Source: AP-15 sp963789025 (GTDB taxonomy: Bacteria > Pseudomonadota > Alphaproteobacteria > ATCC43930 > CGMCC-115725). Taken from it: a stretch of DNA of 64,000 nt. The notes under the pieces were generated by a model, which did no database searches, was not told the DNA's origin, and saw only the letters and a list, made by a program, of their open reading frames with translations. This document shows, one piece after another, positions 16,753-24,258 of this stretch (the first letter of the stretch is position 1; every line of letters begins with the position of its first letter). Location of the stretch: the NCBI GenBank assembly GCA_963789025.1, contig CAWBIT010000013.1, positions 124,001 through 188,000 of the forward strand, read 5' to 3'. The translations under genes were made by a program, and so were the position numbers.

Positions 16753-17097
16753 CGCATGGCGCCCCGGGGCCTGATGCCGGTTCGCAATCTGCCGAATACC
16801 GCGAAGGTCTGTGTGGCCGTGCAAGGCGACCTGCGGCACGGCGCGCGGGCCTCGGTAAAGAGTCGCAAAACGGCGATTCTGGAAATCGAGGCCGCTGCGG
16901 CTGATCGGCAATGGAGCCGAAATTTACCAACACGGTCAAGCACGAGCATGGCCGCACACCGAAACCCCGCTGATTTGCTGCCGCTCGCAGGAAGCGGATA
17001 TGCGGGCGTTCTACAGAAAATTAAACTCACGCACCTATATATCTTCCTGCGCCGTTGGCCGACCATTATTTGATTTACTGAGCGGGATGCGAACAAA
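16753..17097. other. intergenic stretch with no supported gene
   Basis: An ATG-started frame at 16756-17073 would encode 105 aa, but its translation has no domain, poor codon character in its second half and no ribosome binding site, so I do not call it. The DNA becomes AT-richer towards 17090, marking the left edge of the accessory island. Confidence 0.45.
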
Positions 17098-17400
17098 ATG
17101 ATCAAGCTCATCGGCGCGATTTTGGTTTCGGCCGGGATCATCGCCGGGATCGCCGTTTACCTGTCCGCCGGAAGGGAAGCCGGAAAAGATATCGAGGCCC
17201 TCTCGTCCCTCCCTCAGTTTGTTGACTATTCGGTACGCCATCCGGGGCAAATTGCGGCCTATGTCCGCCGCGGGCGCGATACTACAGCAATGGATCACTG
17301 CATCGAGAAGGAAGGAGGAAATAGCGCACGGCCGATGAAAGGCGTTTCTCTAGAAGATTATTGCGGTATATTTATACTAAGTACCAAATGGGGCTTCTGA
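17098..17400 (+). CDS. small membrane-anchored hypothetical protein
   Basis: A 100-aa protein with one N-terminal hydrophobic helix (IGAILVSAGIIAGIAVYLSA), then a soluble part with two cysteines (DHCIEKE, DYCGIF). The helix could be an anchor or an uncleaved signal, placing the rest in the periplasm. No family is recognised. ATG 17098 follows AT-rich DNA with a weak GAGCGGG. Its codon use is less GC-biased than that of the neighbours, in keeping with an acquired segment. Confidence 0.55.
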   Translation: MIKLIGAILVSAGIIAGIAVYLSAGREAGKDIEALSSLPQFVDYSVRHPGQIAAYVRRGRDTTAMDHCIEKEGGNSARPMKGVSLEDYCGIFILSTKWGF

Positions 17401-17428
17401 TCGCTTTCATCACCCTATAACGCCGTCG

Positions 17429-18322
17429 TTATTTAACAGGCAGGAGTACATCTTTGAAAATCAGAATGGCGGAACTTCTCATTCCGCATGCTTCGACCTC
17501 ATCTCGGTCAAGTCGCCGCCGCTTTAGGTTGAAACTATCATCAAGAGGGTAAATCTCGAAAAACGAGATGCTCGCGTCACCGCTAAACAGCTTGACGATG
17601 CTTGTTATGACCGCTGGATCGCATCGTAAACCAAAATAGATGGCCGTTATAGGAAAGCTCGTAGCGGTGACTCCAATCGACTGTCTAATGTCTCGCCATT
17701 CCTTTTCGTAATGCCACTCCGGAGACTTGGCAAAAAAATATGTTTTGTGCACGCGCTGTTCGGCCTCCGAAGAGGCCTGCAATTTCCACTTAACGAGGTC
17801 ACTAGCCTTGACACTTCGCGGGCTCCGATAATCCACGGCGGCAATACCGGGGTGCGGAATTTGCGTAGTGTCATACTCTAGGCAAATTCCCCGGTGCTCA
17901 TCCGCGTAATGGCTCCACATTAATGGAGACTTCCACGTTTCGGAGAGGGATAAAACGCCTTTCCTCTTCATCTCCACATCAACTATACGCTTTATTTCGA
18001 CTGCTAAAAGTTGTTCTTTTAGATAATTTTCAACGTCGGCATCTGTTTCGTAGTCACCATGCTCAGTAGACATATAGCGCAGATGATGTATAATAGACGC
18101 AGCTTCCTCCTTATTGGCGCCGGTGTCTCTTAGCAGCCTGTAGCAAAGGCGCTCCAAGGAAGCGCGGTCCACATCAACTTTGATTGTGGGTTTACAATCT
18201 AATGGGTCGTTGAACGCTCTCGGATCTGAGTAATATATTTCTGCTTCAGTCAATAGCCTAAGCGAATGCGTGTTAAATGACCGATATTTGTAGAGTCTCC
18301 GCGGCAGCGGCCTGAGAGTCAT
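17429..18322 (-). CDS. DUF2971-domain protein
   Basis: A 297-aa protein with the DUF2971 hallmarks: RRLYKYRSFN at the start, IYYSDPRAFNDPLDCKP near residue 32, and MWSHYADEHRGICLEYD in the middle, followed by SPEWHYEKEWRDIR. The function of DUF2971 is not established; such genes are common in variable chromosomal regions. The gene is clearly lower in GC than its surroundings, suggesting recent transfer. Its ATG overlaps the stop codon of the recombinase remnant by 4 nt (ATGA). Confidence 0.85.
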   Translation of the reverse strand: MTLRPLPRRLYKYRSFNTHSLRLLTEAEIYYSDPRAFNDPLDCKPTIKVDVDRASLERLCYRLLRDTGANKEEAASIIHHLRYMSTEHGDYETDADVENYLKEQLLAVEIKRIVDVEMKRKGVLSLSETWKSPLMWSHYADEHRGICLEYDTTQIPHPGIAAVDYRSPRSVKASDLVKWKLQASSEAEQRVHKTYFFAKSPEWHYEKEWRDIRQSIGVTATSFPITAIYFGLRCDPAVITSIVKLFSGDASISFFEIYPLDDSFNLKRRRLDRDEVEACGMRSSAILIFKDVLLPVK

Positions 18323-18645
18323 GGCCCGAGCCTCGAAATCGTCGCCTGACTGACGTTGTAGCTGCGGGCAATGTTGCGCTGTGTTTCGCCGGCTTCAATC
18401 CTCTCGCGCGCCTCGCGCTGTTGGTTCGCGGTGAGTTTCGGCTTGCGGCCGAATCTCACGCCTTTGGCCTTCGCGTCCGCCCGGCCGCGCGCCGTGCGCC
18501 CGGCGATGCGGCGGCGTTCAAGCTTCGCCGCAACGCCAAGCATGGCAAGGACAAGCTCCGCAAAGTCGGACGTCGTATCGACAACGGGTTCGGCAATAGA
18601 ACGCAGGCCCGCTCCGGCGCGCTGCATGTCGCGGGCGATCACCAT
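18319..18645 (-). pseudogene. serine recombinase (resolvase/invertase) remnant, C-terminal part
   Basis: Only the last 108 residues of a Tn3-resolvase-like protein remain. They contain the end of the catalytic domain (GAGLRSIAEPVVDTTSDFAE, then LVLAMLGVAAKLERRRIAGRT), the basic linker FGRKPKLT and a helix-turn-helix (GETQRNIARSYNVSQATIS). The N-terminal segment with the catalytic serine is absent, and a TGA lies eight codons upstream in frame. An extra base near 18661 separates this frame from a GTG-started stub (VTERLGLIDPILTR, from 18706) that could be another bit of the same gene. It marks past site-specific recombination at this island. Confidence 0.8.
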
Positions 18646-18702
18646 AAGATCGGTCGCATCGGAAGCGCGTCAGGATCGGATCAATGAGGCCAAGCCGTTC
18701 GG

Positions 18703-18927
18703 TCACGGCTTCGCATCTTCGAGCGCCTGGCGCAAAAGAGCGCGTCCGCGGCGGCGGGCCTCGACATTCGGCCCGTCCATCGGCGCGACGGGAGGGCGCA
18801 AGCCTAGCTTGCCCAGCTCGGTCAACACGTCGAGGTAATTGTCAAATCCGCGCTGGCGCAATGCCGACCAAGTGACCTCGCCTGCGGCGTACTCGCGAAT
18901 TATCTTTTCCTTATCGGTTTCGGTCAT
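18703..18927 (-). CDS. small hypothetical protein, possible antitoxin-like partner
   Basis: A 74-aa protein beginning MTETDKEKIIREYAAGEVTW and containing LRQRGFDNYLDVLTELGKLG then RPPVAPMDGPN. The first half looks like a small helix-turn-helix or ribbon-type dimer. Proteins with this look often precede PIN-type toxin genes, which is a resemblance from memory, not proof. Here only a 14-codon stub, then the recombinase remnant, follows. It starts 3 nt after the Fic stop codon, so it is co-transcribed with fic and may alternatively modulate Fic. Confidence 0.65.
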   Translation of the reverse strand: MTETDKEKIIREYAAGEVTWSALRQRGFDNYLDVLTELGKLGLRPPVAPMDGPNVEARRRGRALLRQALEDAKP

Positions 18928-18930
18928 TGA

Positions 18931-19698
18931 TTATTCGGTTGGGGCGGTCAGCGCCTCTTGCAAGGCGGTTAAGGACTCCTCCAGCGTTGCGTCCAGTCGC
19001 TCGTAAAGCAGTTTCTCGAACGGCTCGCTCCCGCGGCCGGCCTGTGCGTGCTGCAACGCGTCGATATAGGCCGGCCGGTCCTGCGGGCGGACGGCAATTG
19101 GCGGATAGCTGCCGCGGAGCAAAACGAGGTTCATCAGAAGTCGGGCCGTGCGCCCGTTGCCGTCATTGAAAGGGTGAATTTCGACGAGGCGACGGTGCGC
19201 AGCAAAGGCGGTTTCCGGGGTGGCGTGCGCGGCGCCGAGCCACTTCGCAAAGTCGCCCATCAGCGGCGGCACTTCAGCGGGCGACGGAAAGTAATGCCGG
19301 CCGCCATCGGTCTCGACGTAGCGGCCTTGATTGGCATAGCGACCGGCCATGTCCGGGTCTGAGCGCTGCATCACGAGCCGATGCAGGTTGCGGATGTCGG
19401 TTTCCCTCAGCGGCACCCTTTGCCGCGCGAGATCGCGCACAAAGTGCAGTGCCTCGAAGTGATCGACTGCTTCGAGATGATCCTTCAACGGTTTGCCGCC
19501 AATCGTGATCCCGTGCTCGATCACCATCCGCGTTTCGGCGGCAGTCAACGCGTTGCCTTCGATCGCGTTCGACGTGTAGGTCAGTTCGATGTCGTAGGAC
19601 CGGTTGAGGTTATCGAGGCCGTGCGGGGCCAGAGGCCGGAGCCGGTCAAGCTCCGCCTTTTTGGCGGCGATCCTCTGTATGAGCGTGTCGTCTGTCAT
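18931..19698 (-). CDS. Fic-family protein (class II, N-terminal inhibitory helix)
   Basis: A 255-aa Fic enzyme. The active-site motif HPFNDGNGRTAR (from His175) has the catalytic His, the acidic residue and the Asn/Gly/Arg anion hole intact. Residues 43-48 (SNAIEG) match the [S/T]xxxE[G/N] inhibitory motif, with Glu47 expected to block the gamma-phosphate site. It therefore belongs to the self-inhibited class II enzymes that AMPylate proteins or themselves. The flap TDGGRHYFPSP lies before the core. No separate antitoxin is needed for inhibition. The gene is followed at 3 nt by a 74-aa partner. Targets are unknown. Confidence 0.92.
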   Translation of the reverse strand: MTDDTLIQRIAAKKAELDRLRPLAPHGLDNLNRSYDIELTYTSNAIEGNALTAAETRMVIEHGITIGGKPLKDHLEAVDHFEALHFVRDLARQRVPLRETDIRNLHRLVMQRSDPDMAGRYANQGRYVETDGGRHYFPSPAEVPPLMGDFAKWLGAAHATPETAFAAHRRLVEIHPFNDGNGRTARLLMNLVLLRGSYPPIAVRPQDRPAYIDALQHAQAGRGSEPFEKLLYERLDATLEESLTALQEALTAPTE

Positions 19699-19769
19699 CC
19701 CGGAATAATAACATTGGTTCCCGGATGACGGAGCGCGTGAGGAAATTGACGATCGGCTGGATCAACACC

Positions 19770-19887
19770 GTGCGTCCTTCGAGACAGCTGCTTCGCAGCT
19801 TCCTCAGGATGAGGACTTTCCCCTAATATTATCAAGGAATTACCTCATGCTGAGGAGCGCTCGAAGGGCGCGTCTCGAAGCACGCAC
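19770..19887. repeat. palindromic intergenic repeat, family C (CTTCGAGAC...CTCAGGATGAGG type)
   Basis: A long imperfect hairpin. Left arm 19770-19814 starts GTGCGTCCTTCGAGAC and ends CTCAGGATGAGG; right arm 19842-19887 starts CCTCATGCTGAGGAGC and ends GTCTCGAAGCACGCAC. The loop is AT-rich. It sits between the Fic start and the DUF5681 gene, and resembles repeats widely scattered in rhizobial genomes. Confidence 0.8.
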
Positions 19888-20071
19888 GGCCCGCATTGCA
19901 GCCACCATTTCTTCACAGGCTCTTTCGCCGGGATGAAAGGACGGCGCCGGTCTTAGGGATCTCTGCCCGTTCCCGCTTTATTTTCGTTGCGTTATCGACC
20001 ATAAAATTGCCTAATTATCATCGCATAATTCTTCGCATCGCCGGGCAGTGGATCGGCAGAAGGAGGTAGCG

Positions 20072-20560
20072 ATGGCTGATGGGGCTTCACCAAAACCGCC
20101 GGGGCGGGTGCGCGGGCGGCCGTTCGAGAGGGGGCGGTCGGGCAATCCGGCCGGCCGCCGGGCTGGCTCCCTCAATAAGACGACCGAGGCCGCTGCGGCG
20201 CTGCTCGCGGGCGAGTCGGAGGCGTTGACGCGCAAGGCTGTCGAACTCGCGCTGGGCGGCGATCCGAGCGCAATGCGGCTCTGCCTCGAGCGGCTTCTGC
20301 CGGCCTGCCGCGAACGCGCTGTCAAATTCGCGCTGCCGCCGATCGAGAGCGCGGCCGATATTGCCGCCGCGATGAAGGCGGTCACCTCGGCATTGGCCGA
20401 TGGCGCGATCACGCCCGGCGAAGCCGCCACCATTGCGGCGGTCGTCGACACCTTTGTCCGGGCGATCGAGACGAGCGATTTCGACCGGCGGCTGAAGCTC
20501 TGCGAGGACGACTTCGCCAAACGGGCGAGTGCCGGGCCGGGGATGCGCTTCAACTTTTAG
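20072..20560 (+). CDS. DUF5681-domain protein
   Basis: A 162-aa protein with the DUF5681 N-terminus (RPFERGRSGNPAGRRAGSLN, residues about 14-33), a basic, glycine-rich stretch followed by a helical body. The function is unknown; DUF5681 proteins turn up in phage and variable regions. A paralogue is encoded at 41369-41827, with shared segments such as SEALTRKAVELAL / AEALTRKAVELAL, RLCLERLLP / RLCLERIIP and FVRAIETSDF / FVRAVETSDF. AAGGAGG about 7 nt upstream fixes ATG 20072. The gene converges on the AceE-like gene. Confidence 0.75.
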   Translation: MADGASPKPPGRVRGRPFERGRSGNPAGRRAGSLNKTTEAAAALLAGESEALTRKAVELALGGDPSAMRLCLERLLPACRERAVKFALPPIESAADIAAAMKAVTSALADGAITPGEAATIAAVVDTFVRAIETSDFDRRLKLCEDDFAKRASAGPGMRFNF

Positions 20561-20630
20561 GGGAGGTTTTGCTGCAGATTTGCTGCAGGTGCAGCAACGG
20601 GCAATCGGCGATGCAAGGTTTGGTTGCAGG

Positions 20631-22997
20631 TCAGCGCAGCGCGAGCAGGCAGGCGCGGGCGGCGGCGTCGAGGATCGCGCCGGCGTCGATGTGGTAGGCC
20701 TCGTAAAGGTCGGGGATATCCCCGGATTGGCCAAATCGGTCGACCCCCATCGGCACGATGCGGTTGCCGGCGACCGCGCCGAGCCACGACAGGGTCGCCG
20801 GGTGCAAATCGCCGACCGTGACCAGCGCGGCTCCGGGGCGCAGCCGCGCCAGCAGTTGCTCGGCGACGCCGATCTCGCCGCCGGAGCGGGCGGCCTGCCA
20901 GTCGCGGTGCAGCCGGTCGGGCGAGGTGATCGCGAGCAGCCCCGCGGCGGGGATGTCTTCGGCCAATTCCCGGTGGGCGGCGAGCGCTTCAGGGGCGACA
21001 GCGCCGCAATAAGCGATCGCGAGTTCCGCCCCCTCTGCCGGCTCGCGCAGCCAATAGGCGCCGGCGATAATCGCCTCCTCAAGGTCGGCAGTGACCTTCC
21101 GCGCCGGCTGCTCGACCGGACGGGTCGACAGCCGGAAATAAACCAACTCGCCGTCTTCCCGCTGGATCTCCTCGAATGCCCAGCGCAGCAGCACCGCCAG
21201 CTCGTCGGCGTAGGCCGGCTCGAAACTGACGAGCCCGGGCTGGGCGAGCCCGATCAGCGGCTCGCCGATCGACTGGTGGGCGCCGCCTTCGGGCGCCAAG
21301 GTGATCCCGGATGGGGTCGCCACCAGGATAAAGCGCGCATCCTGGTAGCAGGCGTAGTTCAGCACATCGAGGCCGCGCTTGATAAACGGGTCGTAGAGAG
21401 TGCCGATCGGCAACAGGCGCGTGCCGAAGAGCGGGCCGGCGAGACCGAGCGCCGCGAGCTGCAGAAAGAGATTGCTTTCGGCGATGCCGAGCTCGATGTG
21501 CTGACCCTTCGGCGACATCGCCCAGCGCTGCGCCGAGACGACTTTTTCCTCGCGAAACGTGTCGGCGCGCTCGGCGCGGTCGAAGATCCCGCGGCGGTTG
21601 ACCCAGGGTCCGAGATTGGTCGACACCGTGACGTCGGGGGAGGTCGTCACGATGCGCTCGGCGAGCGGACCGCCGGCGGCGGCGATATCGCCGAGGAGCC
21701 TGCCGAAGGCTTCCTGCGTCGAGAGCGTCGTGCCCCGCGGGGTCGGGAGGCTGGGCGGCACCGCAACTCGCGGCGCATCGTGCCAGCGCCGGGCGGACCC
21801 GGCGAGCGGCGCCGCCGCAAGGAAAGCCGAGAGGCGCTCCGGGGCCAAGTCGAGCCCGGCGAACAAATCCCACTCGGCCCCCTCCGCCACCCCCATGTTG
21901 CGCCGGAAGGTCGCCATCTGGTCGAGGTTCATCAAACCGGCGTGGTTGTCCTTGTGTCCGGCGAAAGGCAGACCGTAGCCCTTGATCGTATAGGCGATGA
22001 AACAGGTCGGCCGGTCGTCGGCGACGCCATGAAAGGCGTCGAGAACCAATTCCATGTCGTGGCCGGCAAGATTGGTCATCAGGCGCTGCAGGGCGGTATC
22101 GTCGTGGTCGTCGAGGATCGCCCGGATACCGGGATAGCGGTTGAGGTCGCGGTGCAGATGCTCGCGCCAGCCTTCGCCGCCCTTGTAGACCAGCGCCGAA
22201 TAGAGCGAGTTGGGGCAGGCGTCGATCCACTCGCGCAGATGATGGCCGTCCGGCCGGGCGAAGGCTGCCCCGAGAAGCCGCCCGTACTTCAAGGTCACGA
22301 CGCGCCAGCCCATCATCTCGAACATCGCGTCGATGCGGCCGAACAGGCGATCCGAGACGACCGCATCGAGGCTCTGGCGGTTGTAGTCGATCACCCACCA
22401 GAGATTGCGGACATCGTGTTTCCAGCCCTCGAGCAGGGCCTCGAAGATATTGCCCTCGTCGAGCTCGGCGTCGCCGGCGAGGGCGATCATCCGGCCGGGC
22501 GGATCATCGGTCGGCACCAGCCCTTTGAACCGCAGATAATCCTGCGCCATCGACGTGAACAAGGTCATCCCGACCCCGAGCCCGACCGAGCCGGTCGAGA
22601 AATCGACGGTTTCGCCGTCCTTGGTGCGCGACGGGTAGGATTGCGCGCCGCCAAACGCGCGAAACCGTTCGAGCTTGTCGCGGCTCTGATGCCCGAGCAG
22701 GTATTGGATCGCGTGAAACACCGGCGAGGCGTGCGGCTTGACCGCGACGCGGTCCTGTGGCCGCAGCACGTCGAAATAGAGCGCCGTCATCAACGTCGCC
22801 AGCGACGCGCTCGACGCCTGATGCCCGCCGACCTTGAGCCCGTCGCGGTTCGGGCGAAGGTGGTTGGCGTTGTGGATCATCCAGGTCGACAGCCACAGCA
22901 CCTTGCGTTCGAGCGCCGTCAGGCAGGCGATCTTGTCCTGCGGCGCTTCTTCTTCCTCTACGCCGACCGCGCCTTCCAGGACCTGCGGCATTTCCAT
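20631..22997 (-). CDS. AceE-like thiamine-diphosphate enzyme (transketolase superfamily)
   Basis: A 788-aa protein with the order of homodimeric pyruvate dehydrogenase E1/transketolase. The N-terminal TPP domain has VGGHQASSASLATL, then HASPVFHAIQYLLG and the TPP motif ALAGDAELDEGN...VIDYNRQSLD (an AceE-like form of GDG-NN). A pyrimidine-binding domain has IELGIAESNLFLQL with the conserved Glu and the GTLYDPFIKRGLD region. The C-terminal domain has VTVGDLHPATLSWL and GVDRFGQSGD. It may decarboxylate a 2-oxo acid or act as a transketolase. No lipoyl E2 or E3 gene is nearby, so an E1 role in a complex is not supported by context. It is divergent from erpA. Confidence 0.82.
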   Translation of the reverse strand: MEMPQVLEGAVGVEEEEAPQDKIACLTALERKVLWLSTWMIHNANHLRPNRDGLKVGGHQASSASLATLMTALYFDVLRPQDRVAVKPHASPVFHAIQYLLGHQSRDKLERFRAFGGAQSYPSRTKDGETVDFSTGSVGLGVGMTLFTSMAQDYLRFKGLVPTDDPPGRMIALAGDAELDEGNIFEALLEGWKHDVRNLWWVIDYNRQSLDAVVSDRLFGRIDAMFEMMGWRVVTLKYGRLLGAAFARPDGHHLREWIDACPNSLYSALVYKGGEGWREHLHRDLNRYPGIRAILDDHDDTALQRLMTNLAGHDMELVLDAFHGVADDRPTCFIAYTIKGYGLPFAGHKDNHAGLMNLDQMATFRRNMGVAEGAEWDLFAGLDLAPERLSAFLAAAPLAGSARRWHDAPRVAVPPSLPTPRGTTLSTQEAFGRLLGDIAAAGGPLAERIVTTSPDVTVSTNLGPWVNRRGIFDRAERADTFREEKVVSAQRWAMSPKGQHIELGIAESNLFLQLAALGLAGPLFGTRLLPIGTLYDPFIKRGLDVLNYACYQDARFILVATPSGITLAPEGGAHQSIGEPLIGLAQPGLVSFEPAYADELAVLLRWAFEEIQREDGELVYFRLSTRPVEQPARKVTADLEEAIIAGAYWLREPAEGAELAIAYCGAVAPEALAAHRELAEDIPAAGLLAITSPDRLHRDWQAARSGGEIGVAEQLLARLRPGAALVTVGDLHPATLSWLGAVAGNRIVPMGVDRFGQSGDIPDLYEAYHIDAGAILDAAARACLLALR

Positions 22998-23111
22998 CTC
23001 CAGCTCCCCGGTGGCAGCTTAGCCAATTCTCGCTTGAAAATCTGCCATTTGACCGAGTTGGTCCCCGTGCTTACATATGCTCCGAAAGCAGGGAGCGGGA
23101 GCATCGATAAC

Positions 23112-23471
23112 ATGGCCGAAGTGGCGAACGAAACCGAGGAGCGGCGGGTCGTTCTGACAGAAAGTGCCGCCCGTCGGATCGCAACGTTGAAGACCAAAGA
23201 AGACGCGGAGAGCGCATTTCTGCGGATCGCCGTCTCGGGCGGCGGCTGCTCCGGGTTTCAGTACGGGCTGTCGTTCGACGACCAGCGCAACGAGGATGAT
23301 TTCGTGTTTGAGCAAGACGGCGTCGGTGTCGTCATCGACGAGGTCTCGCTGGGCCTGTTGAACGGTGCCGAGGTGGATTTCGTCGAGGACCTGATGGGCG
23401 CCTCGTTCCAGATCCGCAACCCGAATGCCGCCTCGTCCTGCGGCTGCGGCAACTCCTTTTCGATCGCCTGA
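23112..23471 (+). CDS. erpA: iron-sulfur cluster insertion protein ErpA (A-type carrier)
   Basis: A 119-aa A-type Fe-S carrier. The three ligand cysteines are in GGGCSGFQYG and SSCGCGNSFS. RIAVSGGGCSG and VVIDEVSLGLLNGAEVDF are typical. It delivers clusters to apo-proteins in the cytoplasm. The open frame extends far upstream opposite the AceE-like gene, but homology starts at MAEVANETEERRVVLTE (ATG 23112). xth starts 15 nt downstream, so they form an operon. IscA/SufA naming is the alternative; the length and alphaproteobacterial context favour ErpA. Confidence 0.9.
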   Translation: MAEVANETEERRVVLTESAARRIATLKTKEDAESAFLRIAVSGGGCSGFQYGLSFDDQRNEDDFVFEQDGVGVVIDEVSLGLLNGAEVDFVEDLMGASFQIRNPNAASSCGCGNSFSIA

Positions 23472-23486
23472 CGCCGCTTTTATCCT

Positions 23487-24257
23487 GTGAAGATCGCCAG
23501 CTGGAACGTCAATTCGGTCAAAGCGCGGCTACCCCATCTCCTCGCCTTTCTCGAAGAGGCGCAACCCGACGTCTTGTGTCTGCAAGAGACCAAATGCCTT
23601 GCGCAAGATTTCCCGATGCTCGAAGTCAAGGGTCTGGGCTACCACGTCGAGACGATCGGGCAGCGCGCCTATAACGGTGTCGCTCTACTGTCGAAACGAC
23701 CCGCGGAGGAGATCGTCACCGGATTGCTCGGCAATGACGCAGACGAGCAACCTCGTTACATTGAGGCGTCTTTTGGCGAGGTTCGCGTCGCCTCGGTCTA
23801 CCTGCCGAACGGAAATCCGCTAGGCACCGACAAATTCACCTACAAGCTCGGCTGGATGGAGCGGCTGATCGGCCACACGCGCGAGATGTTGAAGCGTGAA
23901 ATCCCGTTCGTGCTGGCCGGGGACTATAACATCTGCCCGACCGATGATGATGTTTACGATCCGGTGGTGTTTCGGGACGACGCCCTGTGCCGGCCGGAAG
24001 CGCGCACGCGGTTTCGTGCGCTCCTTTACCTCGGGCTGACCGACGCCTACCGCGTCTTCCACCGGGAGCCGCACCGCTACACTTTCTGGGATTACCAAGC
24101 CGGGCGCTGGCATCGCGACGAGGGGTTGCGCATCGATCATCTGCTGCTGTCGCCGCATGCGGCCGACCGGATTGCCGCCTGCAACATCGACAAGAAGCCT
24201 CGGGCGAAGGACCGCTCCTCCGATCACACCCCGATCTGGTGCGAACTCGCGGTTTAG
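23487..24257 (+). CDS. xthA: exodeoxyribonuclease III
   Basis: A 256-aa AP endonuclease/3'-5' exonuclease of the ExoIII family. It starts at GTG 23487 with MKIASWNVNSVKARLPHLL. The metal-binding Glu is in LCLQETKC, the catalytic Tyr in VASVYLPNG, Asp-Asn in LAGDYNICP, and the C-terminal Asp-His pair in DRSSDHTPIW. RIDHLLLS is also present. It repairs abasic sites and trims 3' ends. It follows erpA by 15 nt and converges on the channel gene with a 1-nt gap. Confidence 0.95.
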   Translation: MKIASWNVNSVKARLPHLLAFLEEAQPDVLCLQETKCLAQDFPMLEVKGLGYHVETIGQRAYNGVALLSKRPAEEIVTGLLGNDADEQPRYIEASFGEVRVASVYLPNGNPLGTDKFTYKLGWMERLIGHTREMLKREIPFVLAGDYNICPTDDDVYDPVVFRDDALCRPEARTRFRALLYLGLTDAYRVFHREPHRYTFWDYQAGRWHRDEGLRIDHLLLSPHAADRIAACNIDKKPRAKDRSSDHTPIWCELAV

Positions 24258-24258
24258 C

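Noticed and set aside
16756..17073. 105-codon plus-strand frame after the deacetylase-like gene
   Set aside because: No ribosome binding site, no domain, and a composition like noncoding DNA.
17098..20560. Prophage or integrative element
   Set aside because: There is a recombinase remnant and a DUF5681 gene, but no capsid, tail, terminase, integrase or conjugation genes and no direct-repeat attachment sites that I can see.
20529..23111. Long plus-strand extension upstream of erpA
   Set aside because: Only the last 119 codons match the ErpA family. The upstream part is the antisense of the AceE-like gene and has low-complexity Arg-rich translation.
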